A stretch of 64,000 nucleotides of DNA from Pediococcus claussenii ATCC BAA-344 (lineage in GTDB: Bacteria > Bacillota > Bacilli > Lactobacillales > Lactobacillaceae): positions 62,001-126,000 of the forward strand of contig NC_016605.1 of assembly GCF_000237995.1 (NCBI RefSeq), read 5' to 3'. Under the pieces are notes generated by a model that worked only from the letters and a program-made list of their open reading frames with translations, did not search any database and had not been told where the DNA came from. How positions within the stretch are numbered: the stretch's first letter is position 1; each line of letters starts with the position of its first letter. The position numbers and the translations under genes were made by a program. Positions 18,239 to 26,876 of the stretch are shown in pieces.

Positions 18239-19378
18239 ATGCAACGAAAGTATATAGGAATGGGTATTGGGATTATCAGTGTCATATTTATGTTGTTTTT
18301 AATTGGAAAAGGTGAAAGACCGATTAAAGAACATATTGAAGTTAAAAAGGTAACTGTTGAAGAAAAGATTCAAAAAAAGGTAAAGAGTATGACGCTAGAT
18401 GAAAAAATAGGTCAGCTATTTGTGCCTGAAGCTTCAAGCGATGACGTTGCTAATGCTTATAATATTAAAAAATATCATCTCGGTGGTATGTTGCTAATGG
18501 GAAATGCTTACATGGGAGATCGAGCCCAATTTAAAGCTAAGATTAAACAATTTCAAAAAAACGCCCAAATTCCACTTACTATTTCTACAGACCAAGAAGG
18601 TGGCTTGGTATCAAGGTTAAGTTACAATCCTGCAATTTCGAAGAGAAGTTATTATCCATCACCTCAAGAGGCATATCAAACTGGTGGAATGAAAAACGTT
18701 AAATATTGGTATTCGCAAACGGCAATTGATCTAAAGTCGTTAGGAATAAATTGGAATTTTGCACCAATTGCCGATGTTTCTTTAGATCCTAATAATTATA
18801 TTTTTGGTAGAACGATTGGTAAAGGATATAAAGGTACTGGTGACTACATAAAAGATGTCATTCCAGAAATTCAAAAACACAATGTTGCCGCATCTTTAAA
18901 ACATTTTCCTGGTTACGGAACTGCTGCCAACACACACGTCGGTTCTGCGACATCATATAAATCCGTTGCTCAGTATGAAAAAGAGGACTTTGTACCATTC
19001 AAAGACGGAATCAAGGCAGGTGCGGATTCGATTATGGTTACGCATATTATTATGAGTAAAGTTGATCCTTATGTACCAGCCTCCTTATCAAAGAAAGACA
19101 TTGATTTACTACGAAAAGAGCTACACTTTAAGGGAGTAATTGTGTCTGATAGTTTGCAAATGGGAGCCGTGTCTGATTATGTGGCATTAACTGGAATTAG
19201 TAGGGATGTTACAGCGTTTAGAGCGGGAAATGACGTTTTACTATCTGACGATTTTGTACAGGGAATTCCAGAAATAAAACAGGCTATTACTGACAAACAA
19301 ATATCAATGAAGCGATTGGATAAATCTGTCGAGCGAATTTTGATGATGAAACACAAAATAGGATTGAAAGTATATTAA
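18239..19378 (+). CDS. nagZ: beta-N-acetylhexosaminidase, GH3 family, membrane-anchored
   Basis: A 379-residue glycoside hydrolase family 3 protein. A hydrophobic N-terminal segment (about residues 5-24) after positive residues would secrete it or anchor it outside the membrane. The NagZ-type signature KHFPGYGTAANTHVG and the nucleophile aspartate in VSDSLQMGAV are present. In Gram-positives such enzymes remove GlcNAc from muropeptides during wall recycling. AAGGAG lies 11 bases before the ATG. A bidirectional terminator follows, shared with the convergent helicase gene. Confidence 0.9.
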   Translation: MQRKYIGMGIGIISVIFMLFLIGKGERPIKEHIEVKKVTVEEKIQKKVKSMTLDEKIGQLFVPEASSDDVANAYNIKKYHLGGMLLMGNAYMGDRAQFKAKIKQFQKNAQIPLTISTDQEGGLVSRLSYNPAISKRSYYPSPQEAYQTGGMKNVKYWYSQTAIDLKSLGINWNFAPIADVSLDPNNYIFGRTIGKGYKGTGDYIKDVIPEIQKHNVAASLKHFPGYGTAANTHVGSATSYKSVAQYEKEDFVPFKDGIKAGADSIMVTHIIMSKVDPYVPASLSKKDIDLLRKELHFKGVIVSDSLQMGAVSDYVALTGISRDVTAFRAGNDVLLSDDFVQGIPEIKQAITDKQISMKRLDKSVERILMMKHKIGLKVY

Positions 19379-19390
19379 GATAGGAAATTT

Positions 19391-19445
19391 AAAAACCAGC
19401 TTTTGGCTTAACATGTAAACGACATGAAGGTCAAAGCTGGTTTTT
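19391..19445. terminator. bidirectional terminator between nagZ and helD
   Basis: AAAAACCAGCTTT pairs with AAAGCTGGTTTTT around an inner ACATG/CATGT hairpin; both flanks have T-runs in the sense of their gene. Confidence 0.9.
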
Positions 19446-19493
19446 AAATGAACAATAATATTTGCGTTGAAGTTTACTAAAAGCTATGCAAAA

Positions 19494-21785
19494 TTATTTC
19501 GGTAAAATAGAAGTTTGCATACCAAACAAATTAGTATCTAAATGTGTAATTAATGGAGAAACATTACCCTGACTTATTAAAGTAAGGTGATGCATTGCTC
19601 TTGATGCGATTGTGTATAAAGTCCCTCTCCAAAGTTCCGTTGGATAATTTTCCTGAGAGACATTGAAGCCAATTACAGAATCAAATTCCAGACCTTTCGC
19701 TAAGTAGATGGGCATAATTACTACACCCTTTGGCAAAGAGCGGTCTCCATCCGTCATTAAAGTTGGATGGAGGCTTGATTGGAGAATATTGAAAACTTGT
19801 TCGCTTTCCGCCATGTCTTTTGTTAAAACTGCAACGGTGCCAAATGCCTTTAGTTCTTCGTGACAGAGTTGCTGCAAGTCTGCCGACATTACACGGGGTG
19901 AATTTGTTAGAATGATTTTAGGAAGGTCCCCTTGGCGATTGAATGCCTCAATCTTTTGTCCATCTGGAATCAGCGCTGCTGCAAAATTAGTAATAGGTGC
20001 CGTGGAACGGTAACTTCTGTTTAAAGTGATCAAACGCGCTCGGCGAACATCAAATGCTGATTTTAGTTTTTTTAATAGTTCGTTAGGATCAGTGATGTCC
20101 TTGAAGAGGGACTGTTCGCTATCGCCTAATAATGTAAACTTTGCCTTAGAAAAGGCGTGTTTTAGATACATTAGTTGAGCAACGGAGTAATCTTGCATTT
20201 CATCAATGAAAACGTGTTGGAACTTGCGGTTTCCGCCACCACCAGTTATCAAATCACGGAGAAATAGTAATGGCGTGGCATTTAAGAGACTAATTTGATG
20301 TAACTCAAGTTGTTTAGAAAACTCGTCAATGTGGTGTCGCCACGCGTTAGAAATATTGACGGAAACATCCAAGCTGTTCATAAAACTAATATATTGGCTA
20401 TAAATATCAATAAAATAGTTGTTAAAAATAGCATCATCTATTACTTGGAATTTTTTTTGAACGATCGAGGCTCCAATGAAGTTTTTTTCTTCTTCAAAAC
20501 TCTTGAAATGTCGTTTACCAACGATATCATGATAGTTTTCTTCGTTAACGTCTTCTAGGCGTTCCTGAACCCAGTCTTTTTGAATCTCGAGTTTAATTCT
20601 TTGCTTAAGCTTTTTAATGAGTTGATTTTTAGTACGCAAAACTCGTTCAGACACACGCATACTAGTTGGAAATGATTCAAAAATATTTTGAATATCCTCC
20701 TTTTTGAAGAAGACAGTACCATCTAAGTTAATATCAGTAAACTTAATATTATTGGCGTTAAGATTAAGGGTATATTGTTCTAATAAGTGCATAAAATCTT
20801 CGCCTTCGAGCCAATCTTGTAATGCTTGCTGCTCTGAGGTTAAGCTAACTTGTTTTTCATAACGATCAAACAGAGATTCAACATGCATACCCTCAAAACG
20901 ACGAGAAAAGAACTCTGCGAGGGTTAGTTGACGCATGTTACGTTCACCTAGACTAGGAAGAACATCTGAAATATAACGACTGTATAATTTGTTAGGTGAA
21001 AATAGGACGATTTCATCGGCGTTTAAAGAAGTTCGACTATGGTACAGTAGGAAAGCTATTCGTTGTAAGATAGCGGAAGTTTTACCGCTACCAGCGACAC
21101 CTTGAACTACAAGAAGATCACTTCTAGTGTCGCGAATGATATCATTTTGATCCTTTTGAATAGTAGCTACAATATTGCGCATATATTCATCATTTTGTTC
21201 ACCAAGTGCTTCCTGTAGCATCTCATCACCCACAGTTTCATTAGTGTCAAACATATGGACGATCTCACCGTTTTGGATATTAAATTGACGTTTCTTTTTT
21301 AGATCAGTTTGCATAGTTCCTGCTGGTGTTGAATATTGAACAGGACCAAGTGTTCCGTTGTAGTAGATACTAGAAATTGGTGCTCTCCAATCATAGACTA
21401 AAAAATCACCACTTTGATCGGCAAATGAGGAGATACCAATATATAGTGATTCGCTAACGGGTTCGTCAGGATCCTGAATATCAATTCTTCCAAAATAGGG
21501 TGATTTTTTTAGATTCTCAAGGTCATTAATCTGACGTTGCAAAATAGTTTCATTTTCGACAGCTCGAGCGACTAATCCCTTTTGCTGTTGGATTTCTGCA
21601 TTGGTTTCGATTCGGTCATCGGCCTCAATCAGGTTAACTTTTGCGTTTTGAACGTAGTTCTTTTCAACACTGCTTGTTTCGGTATGAGCTTTATCGTATA
21701 GATCTTGTGTATGTTGTTTTTGCTTTTCAATTTTGTCGATAACTTCATCAACACGTTTTTGTTCTTTGGCTTGTTCTTCTTCCAA
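19494..21785 (-). CDS. helD: HelD-like RNA polymerase recycling ATPase (UvrD/Rep superfamily)
   Basis: A 763-residue superfamily 1 helicase-like protein with the HelD layout: a long charged N-terminal coiled coil (about residues 1-90) that can enter the RNA polymerase channel, a split helicase core with Walker A VVQGVAGSGKTSAILQR, Walker B VFIDEMQDY, and the C-terminal GLEFDSVIGF motif. HelD releases stalled RNA polymerase from nucleic acid. The TTG at 21785 is preferred to longer starts because GGGGGGTG stands five bases before it; longer forms would add a non-helical tail reaching into the trpS promoter. Confidence 0.9.
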   Translation of the reverse strand: MEEEQAKEQKRVDEVIDKIEKQKQHTQDLYDKAHTETSSVEKNYVQNAKVNLIEADDRIETNAEIQQQKGLVARAVENETILQRQINDLENLKKSPYFGRIDIQDPDEPVSESLYIGISSFADQSGDFLVYDWRAPISSIYYNGTLGPVQYSTPAGTMQTDLKKKRQFNIQNGEIVHMFDTNETVGDEMLQEALGEQNDEYMRNIVATIQKDQNDIIRDTRSDLLVVQGVAGSGKTSAILQRIAFLLYHSRTSLNADEIVLFSPNKLYSRYISDVLPSLGERNMRQLTLAEFFSRRFEGMHVESLFDRYEKQVSLTSEQQALQDWLEGEDFMHLLEQYTLNLNANNIKFTDINLDGTVFFKKEDIQNIFESFPTSMRVSERVLRTKNQLIKKLKQRIKLEIQKDWVQERLEDVNEENYHDIVGKRHFKSFEEEKNFIGASIVQKKFQVIDDAIFNNYFIDIYSQYISFMNSLDVSVNISNAWRHHIDEFSKQLELHQISLLNATPLLFLRDLITGGGGNRKFQHVFIDEMQDYSVAQLMYLKHAFSKAKFTLLGDSEQSLFKDITDPNELLKKLKSAFDVRRARLITLNRSYRSTAPITNFAAALIPDGQKIEAFNRQGDLPKIILTNSPRVMSADLQQLCHEELKAFGTVAVLTKDMAESEQVFNILQSSLHPTLMTDGDRSLPKGVVIMPIYLAKGLEFDSVIGFNVSQENYPTELWRGTLYTIASRAMHHLTLISQGNVSPLITHLDTNLFGMQTSILPK

Positions 21786-21865
21786 ATTTTCACCCCCCAT
21801 GGTGGCTTTAAATGCTTGAACAATTCTAGGTGCAAAAACGCATAAAGTCAAATGATTTGACGACT

Positions 21866-21894
21866 TTGACAACTCTCAATTTTTACCATAAACT
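21866..21894 (+). promoter_or_regulatory. promoter of the trpS leader
   Basis: TTGACA (21866-21871) and TAAACT (21889-21894) are 17 bp apart. It would start a leader RNA of about 335 nucleotides before trpS. Confidence 0.75.
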
Positions 21895-21899
21895 TAAGG

Positions 21900-22080
21900 T
21901 AGTAGTCGAACGGTAACAGAGAGGAACGATGATGGAAAGTTCCGTGATGAAACGAACTGGATATAGTTTGTAAAACTGGGGGAACCCATATTTTTCATTA
22001 AGAATGGTAGCTATACAATTTAGGTAGTACCGCGAATAGTCGAGTTTGGAACATAAATAAAATTTAAATTTAATTTCCGA
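21900..22080 (+). promoter_or_regulatory. T-box leader of trpS, atypical
   Basis: Stem I landmarks are present: AGAGAGG (about 21919-21925), ATGATGGAAAGTTCC, GTGATGAAACGAAC and a TGG tryptophan specifier (21958-21960). The T-box proper is recognisable as TTTAGGTAGTACCGCG (22020-22035). Canonical T-boxes read AGGGTGGTACCGCG, where the TGGN bulge pairs with the CCA end of the tRNA; here the bulge would be TAGT, with one G replaced by A. No standard terminator hairpin follows directly. Instead a member of the dispersed repeat family ends in a T-tract just before the ribosome site. Confidence 0.75.
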
Positions 22081-22096
22081 ACAAAACAGCAGAAAT

Positions 22097-22214
22097 GCGG
22101 GAAATAAGTCAATGATTCCGCTTAAATACAAAATCTAAGTGATGAATAATCATCATCATTTGTATTTTGCCTTTAACGCTCGTCATTTACTGACTTATGT
22201 TCCGCTCTCTTTTT
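22097..22214 (+). repeat. dispersed structured repeat, copy before trpS
   Basis: Outer stem GCGGGAAATAAGTCA (22097-22111) with TGACTTATGTTCCGC (22191-22205), conserved TTCCGCTTAA and TTTAACGCTCGTCA motifs, and an inner hairpin. It aligns along its whole length with the copy at 48465. Unlike the others it is followed by TCTCTTTTT and could act as an intrinsic terminator in the trpS leader. Confidence 0.85.
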
Positions 22215-22234
22215 AATATCAGGAGGAATTAATA

Positions 22235-23257
22235 ATGACAAAACACGTAATTTTAACAGGTGACAGACCGACTGGAAAACTTCATATCGGACATTATGTA
22301 GGTTCTTTAAAAAATCGAGTAGCACTTCAAAATACTGGCGAATATGAAACCTTCATTATGATTGCAGATATGCAGGCATTAACTGACAATGCTCGTGATC
22401 CAGAGAAAATCCGCAACAGCCTAACGCAAGTAGCACTTGACTATTTGGCCGTTGGAATTGACCCAAGTAAGTCAACAATTTTTGTGCAGTCTCAAATCCC
22501 AGCACTGAGTGAATTAACACAACATTATATGAATTTGGTGTCAGTTTCACGTTTGGAACGAAATCCCACGGTTAAAAATGAAATTAAGCAAAAAGAATTT
22601 GGGAAAAGTGTACCAGCAGGATTCTTCACTTATCCAGTTAGTCAGGCGGCTGATATCACTGCCTTCAAGGCTGATACCGTGCCAGTTGGTGATGATCAAG
22701 AGCCTATGCTAGAACAGACACGAGAAATTGTGCGTTCATTTAATAACATTTATGGGAAAGAAATTCTTGTTGAACCAGAGGGATATTTTCCACCAAAGGG
22801 GTTAGGAAGAATTCCAGGACTTGATGGCAATGCTAAGATGTCTAAATCCCTGAATAATGCTATTTATTTATCAGATGATGAAGATACAATTCAGAAAAAA
22901 GTAATGTCAATGTACACTGATCCACAGCATATTCGAGTTGAAGATCCAGGACATATTGAGGGAAACACTGTTTTTACGTATCTGGATATTTTTGATAATG
23001 ATAAGGCCAAGGTAGACGAATTAAAAGAACAATATCAAGCTGGTGGATTAGGAGACGTCAAGATTAAGCGTTACTTGAATGAGGTACTCCAAGCTAAGTT
23101 GCAACCAATTCGAGAAAAGCGCGAAGAATATGCAGCTGATATGGGTGGAGTTTACGATATTTTAAAACGGGGAAGCGAAAAAGCAAATAAGGTCGCTAAT
23201 AAAACCCTTGAAGAAGTTCGAGATGCAATTGGAATTAATTATTTTACTAATAAATAG
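22235..23257 (+). CDS. trpS: tryptophan--tRNA ligase
   Basis: A 340-residue class I aminoacyl-tRNA synthetase charging tRNA-Trp. The HIGH signature is residues 17-20 ([10 protein letters not shown]) and the KMSKS loop reads [17 protein letters not shown] is typical of TrpRS. The ribosome site AGGAGG stands before the ATG. A tryptophan-specific T-box-like leader and one structured repeat precede it, so expression is expected to rise when uncharged tRNA-Trp accumulates, subject to the oddities of that leader. Confidence 0.97.
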   Translation: MTKHVILTGDRPTGKLHIGHYVGSLKNRVALQNTGEYETFIMIADMQALTDNARDPEKIRNSLTQVALDYLAVGIDPSKSTIFVQSQIPALSELTQHYMNLVSVSRLERNPTVKNEIKQKEFGKSVPAGFFTYPVSQAADITAFKADTVPVGDDQEPMLEQTREIVRSFNNIYGKEILVEPEGYFPPKGLGRIPGLDGNAKMSKSLNNAIYLSDDEDTIQKKVMSMYTDPQHIRVEDPGHIEGNTVFTYLDIFDNDKAKVDELKEQYQAGGLGDVKIKRYLNEVLQAKLQPIREKREEYAADMGGVYDILKRGSEKANKVANKTLEEVRDAIGINYFTNK

Positions 23258-23363
23258 GCATTTTTATACAAATGAATAATAAAACAATTTATTAGGTATA
23301 ATTATTTCTCTTTTAAAGAAAATTCTGTTAAATTATCTTCCAAGAAGGGGAGGTAATTTTTTT

Positions 23364-24161
23364 ATGGCAAACGTTACAGTTGAAAAAGATATTGTATTTA
23401 ATGCGAAATATGATTTGAAATTGGATGTCTATCAAGATACAGATTCGATTGCTGAAACCCGACCTGTAATTATTGATATTCATGGCGGTGGTTGGTGGCT
23501 CGGCTATAAAGAAGAAGAAACTGACTGGGCAACGGACTTTGCTAAACGCGGATTTATTGTGTTCGTTCCTAATTATCGCTTAGCTCCTAAGTATCTGTAT
23601 CCAGCCCCTGTTGACGATTTAGTTGGCTTGTATGACTGGATTAAAAAATCTAAATATGAATTTGATCGTAATAAAATTGGCGCTGTTGGAATGTCTTCTG
23701 GTGGAAATCTTGCAATTGAGCTGGGATTGAAACTTGGAATTCCGATTGCATCATGGTCAGGAATCATTGACTTGGATAATTGGATTGAAAAGCATCCTGA
23801 TGTTGTAGCATCTAATAAAAATGCTCCAATTCCTGGGACACCAGTTGGAAAGATTAATCAAACGGGCTCGAATGATCCGTATTATAAGTGGTTTGTTTTG
23901 AATTACGTTAATGGAGATCTAGACTTGCTCAGGAAAGCTTCTCCTCTACACCGAGTTACAAGGAATGCTGGACCTATGTACTTGGCAAATTCACTTGATG
24001 AACTGTCACCAACTGATGCAGTTGAAAAATTGCAAAGGGAATTAACCAAAAATGACATTCCGTCGGTTGTTCAGTTTGTGACTGGCCATGGGCACGGTGA
24101 AGCATACATGGATCAGGCTCAAATAGCAACAGTTGCGTTCTTTAACCACTATTTCCAATGA
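23364..24161 (+). CDS. alpha/beta-hydrolase, esterase type
   Basis: A 265-residue alpha/beta-hydrolase of the hormone-sensitive lipase/BD-FAE type. The oxyanion-hole motif HGGGWW (residues 40-45), the nucleophile serine in GMSSGG, and a C-terminal catalytic histidine in GHGHGEAY are visible. It likely hydrolyses short acyl esters; no signal peptide, so it is cytoplasmic. GGGGAGGT precedes the ATG. It stands alone behind trpS with 106 bp between. Confidence 0.88.
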   Translation: MANVTVEKDIVFNAKYDLKLDVYQDTDSIAETRPVIIDIHGGGWWLGYKEEETDWATDFAKRGFIVFVPNYRLAPKYLYPAPVDDLVGLYDWIKKSKYEFDRNKIGAVGMSSGGNLAIELGLKLGIPIASWSGIIDLDNWIEKHPDVVASNKNAPIPGTPVGKINQTGSNDPYYKWFVLNYVNGDLDLLRKASPLHRVTRNAGPMYLANSLDELSPTDAVEKLQRELTKNDIPSVVQFVTGHGHGEAYMDQAQIATVAFFNHYFQ

Positions 24162-24304
24162 TCTAGAGAGCGGTATATAAGTTGGAAATTGAGGTGTATT
24201 ACTAACCCGTAATTAATAGATGTTTTGTTATACAAAACTTAGATACTCGTATGTTGTTTATTTTTATGGCAAAGGAGACTAGCCTCTAAAAACTAAGCAA
24301 CAAA

Positions 24305-24360
24305 AAACAGAGCTTTGACGAATGCGTGCTGTTAGCATTCTTGTCAAAGCTCTGTTTTTA
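24305..24360. terminator. bidirectional terminator
   Basis: AAAACAGAGCTTTGAC pairs with GTCAAAGCTCTGTTTT (inner GAATGC/GCATTC helix); a T-run follows. It lies between convergent genes. Confidence 0.92.
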
Positions 24361-24369
24361 AATTATTAA

Positions 24370-24822
24370 TTAATCCAGCCAATCTAAAATGTCATAGGCG
24401 CGGTTACCATTATAAAAACGAGATTTGTTCTTATGGATAATTTCTACAACAGGTTCTTCTTTAGAAAATTTAGGTTCGATATTTTTTTTAAACCAAGAGT
24501 CCCAATCAGTGGTTGATTTGCCGTTTTCTAAGCGATCATTCAGTAAATCAACGGAACGACGCCAGATCTTAATGTTCAAATGATTTTTATTAAGGAAATT
24601 AGGATTGTTAATGTATGAACGAACACCATCCAGTCTTCGAAGTAACTTATTAATGCGATAACGTTCTTGGATTAGTCCAGAGAACTCCAACAGATCTTCA
24701 TCATTTGCGTAGCTTCGTATAAAAGTACGTGCCGAATTTCTATAGGACATCACTTTACGTTTCTCTTTATTTTTTTCATTATATTTTTTTTGTGCACGTT
24801 TTTGTGCATCAGTTTGTGGCAT
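24370..24822 (-). CDS. hypothetical basic protein
   Basis: A 150-residue protein I cannot assign. The N-terminus (MPQTDAQKRAQKKYNEKNKE) is highly charged and probably helical, followed by a helical middle and an acidic end. The ATG at 24822 is chosen because AGAAAGGG precedes it and longer versions would overlap the upstream gene in another frame. Basic N-termini of this kind occur in small nucleic acid-binding or phage-derived proteins, but no domain is recognised. It follows the NAD-binding protein by seven bases on the same strand and is likely co-transcribed. Confidence 0.7.
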   Translation of the reverse strand: MPQTDAQKRAQKKYNEKNKEKRKVMSYRNSARTFIRSYANDEDLLEFSGLIQERYRINKLLRRLDGVRSYINNPNFLNKNHLNIKIWRRSVDLLNDRLENGKSTTDWDSWFKKNIEPKFSKEEPVVEIIHKNKSRFYNGNRAYDILDWLD

Positions 24823-24829
24823 ATAAATA

Positions 24830-25759
24830 CTACCCTTTCTGTAATGCTGTAATAGTTGTTCGCAACCCTTGCTCAAATGGGGTATCAGGGATTGGACCAA
24901 AACGTTTTTCATATTTAGTGTGGCTTAGATAGATTGGTCTCTGTGTTAAATAATACATTTCTGAAATTTCCGCAACATTAGGCTGCCAGGGACCAATTAT
25001 TTTAATTATATTTTTATTTAAAGTTATCACTGGTAAGTGATCGTGTGCAAGCCGCTTTGCAATTTTTATAAACAATGTTCCAGAAATAATTTGCCCAGGA
25101 ATATTCCATGATTGGTTACCAGTATTACTAGCGGATGCAATTGTGACGGCCATCTTAGCGGCATCTGGTAGATAAACGTATTCGCGTTGCAACTTTTTAG
25201 GCCCTACATACATAGCAAATTGACGCTGAGCAATATTTAACACAGTTGGACCGAGGTAACTTGATTCTCTCATTGTTGGGCCATAGTAATCTGGCAATCT
25301 AAGCAATATCGGTTTGAGAGATTTATATTTGGAATCAAAAATCAAATCATTTAATTCTTTTTTGACGATTCCTTTTTTTGAAACTGGTAAAAGTGGGGAC
25401 TTTTCTGTCACAATTCCGTCGGCGTCGCCAAAAGCATAAATCCCGTCAATAAATATAATACGACAATAAAGCGATAGTGCTGCATCCATGACGCTTTTAC
25501 CTAGTTTAACTTGTTTTTTTACAGTCTGATTGTATGGAACAGCCGCACATTGAAAAATGGTATCCACATCATTTCCTGCAGATATAATGTCATCTTTATT
25601 AAAGACATCACCAATTGAATGGTCAATGGAGGGCCATAATTTTTGTAACATAGAGAGATCTCTGCCAAAAACCTTAGTAGAAAAACCTTTTGCAATTAAT
25701 TCATTTGTAATAACCTGACCTGTTGCGCCAGTTGCTCCTAAAACTAGTACTTTTTTCAT
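24830..25759 (-). CDS. NAD-dependent epimerase/NmrA-like protein
   Basis: A 309-residue atypical short-chain dehydrogenase. The N-terminal Rossmann motif VLGATGATGQV (GxxGxxG, residues 6-16) is clear. The C-terminal two thirds contain a DYYGPTMRESSYLG-like segment, as in extended SDRs that act on sugars or serve as sensors. ATG 25759 is chosen because AAAGGAG precedes it by seven bases. The promoter carries an 18-bp palindrome between -35 and -10, indicating tight repression. The substrate is unknown. Confidence 0.83.
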   Translation of the reverse strand: MKKVLVLGATGATGQVITNELIAKGFSTKVFGRDLSMLQKLWPSIDHSIGDVFNKDDIISAGNDVDTIFQCAAVPYNQTVKKQVKLGKSVMDAALSLYCRIIFIDGIYAFGDADGIVTEKSPLLPVSKKGIVKKELNDLIFDSKYKSLKPILLRLPDYYGPTMRESSYLGPTVLNIAQRQFAMYVGPKKLQREYVYLPDAAKMAVTIASASNTGNQSWNIPGQIISGTLFIKIAKRLAHDHLPVITLNKNIIKIIGPWQPNVAEISEMYYLTQRPIYLSHTKYEKRFGPIPDTPFEQGLRTTITALQKG

Positions 25760-25820
25760 GGCTTTCTCCTTTGCATGTACTACATAAGATTTGATTTGTG
25801 TAATAAAAGAATCCTTTGCT

Positions 25821-25849
25821 AGTATAGTGCATGCACTATATAAAATCAA
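25821..25849 (-). promoter_or_regulatory. promoter with an embedded operator
   Basis: On the minus strand TTGATT (25849-25844) and TATACT (25826-25821) are 17 bp apart. TATAGTGCATGCACTATA (25823-25840) is a perfect 18-bp palindrome that covers the spacer and most of the -10 box, so a bound dimer would exclude RNA polymerase. The size fits TetR-, GntR- or MarR-type proteins. A half-similar TAGTG-N4-CACTA lies at 39771-39784, just before the TetR gene at 39797. Confidence 0.8.
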
Positions 25850-25934
25850 TTACTTGTAGTTAAACTTATTTCAGAAATGGTGCTAGGTGCTCTTTATGGT
25901 AAAATTAAGGCGAATACATACAAGGGGAACACGC

Positions 25935-26876
25935 ATGAAAAATTTAGTGATAGTTGATTTAGGGTCCAATTCGGTTCGAATGGCCATCAACACAATTTAT
26001 CCTGATGGTTCATTTAAAGAGGTAAAACGAATCAAAGAAGATTCCCGTATCTCTGAGGGAATGGGAAAAGAACGTTTGCTACGACCGATTGCCATGGAAC
26101 GCACATTAAAAGCACTTAAAAGTTTTAAGGGAATTTATAAAGACTATCCAAATATTGAAGTTCGGGGAATCACAACGGCTGCCGTGCGTATGGCGCGAAA
26201 TCAGCGCGAATTCTTGACGCGTGTAAAAAAAGAAACTGGGATTGAATTAGAAGTTTTGTCAGGTGATGATGAAGCATATTATGACTATTTAGGTGTGATG
26301 AATTCACTTGAAATTCGAGATTGTTTAGTTCTTGATACTGGCGGAGCGAGCTGTGAGTTAATTGATGTCAGAAATGGAAAAGCTGTAAACTTAATTAGTA
26401 TACCAATCGGGGCAGTAAGCCTTTCAGAACGTTTTAAATTAAATAATATTGTACGATCAGACAATTTGTTTTCTGCTGAAATGTTTGTCAATAAGCAGTT
26501 GAGGGATATTTGGTGGATTATGGATGCTGTTAATAAGCCAGTTGTTTTACTTGGGGGAGCTAATCGAACACTTGCACGTATGAATCGTAAACGACAAAAG
26601 TTAGCTAGGATAAACAATATCCACGGCTATCGTTTGAAAACTGAAACGGTTAATCGAACTTTCCGAGCATTTTTGGCAAGAAGTCTTGAAAATAGGAAGA
26701 AAATGCCAGGCTTGGAAGCAAATCGAGCAGACATTATTGTTGGTGGAATGCTTCCATTGGTAATGCTATTACAGATGATTGATTCCGATCGAGTTATTTT
26801 TTCTGAGAGTGGTGTTCGAGAAGGAATTATTTCCGAATATATTAAGAAGCTTGGTAGTGGGGATGAAAATGATTAA
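25935..26876 (+). CDS. Ppx/GppA family phosphatase
   Basis: A 313-residue member of the ASKHA-fold exopolyphosphatase/pppGpp phosphatase family. The N-terminal phosphate loop DLGSNSVRMAI (residues 6-16) and the second glycine-rich motif VLDTGGASCELID are typical. It would hydrolyse inorganic polyphosphate or guanosine pentaphosphate. It lacks the C-terminal HD domain of E. coli Ppx. ATG 25935 has AAGGGG in front. The next gene begins inside its last codons, so the operon continues with mvaA. Confidence 0.9.
   Translation: MKNLVIVDLGSNSVRMAINTIYPDGSFKEVKRIKEDSRISEGMGKERLLRPIAMERTLKALKSFKGIYKDYPNIEVRGITTAAVRMARNQREFLTRVKKETGIELEVLSGDDEAYYDYLGVMNSLEIRDCLVLDTGGASCELIDVRNGKAVNLISIPIGAVSLSERFKLNNIVRSDNLFSAEMFVNKQLRDIWWIMDAVNKPVVLLGGANRTLARMNRKRQKLARINNIHGYRLKTETVNRTFRAFLARSLENRKKMPGLEANRADIIVGGMLPLVMLLQMIDSDRVIFSESGVREGIISEYIKKLGSGDEND

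Noticed and set aside
24222-24253. GTTTTGTTATACAAAAC hairpin followed by ACTCGTATG, like the inner part of the repeats at 31.1 and 40.4 kb
   Set aside because: The 5' motif and the outer stem are not found; at most a decayed fragment, so not listed as a copy.
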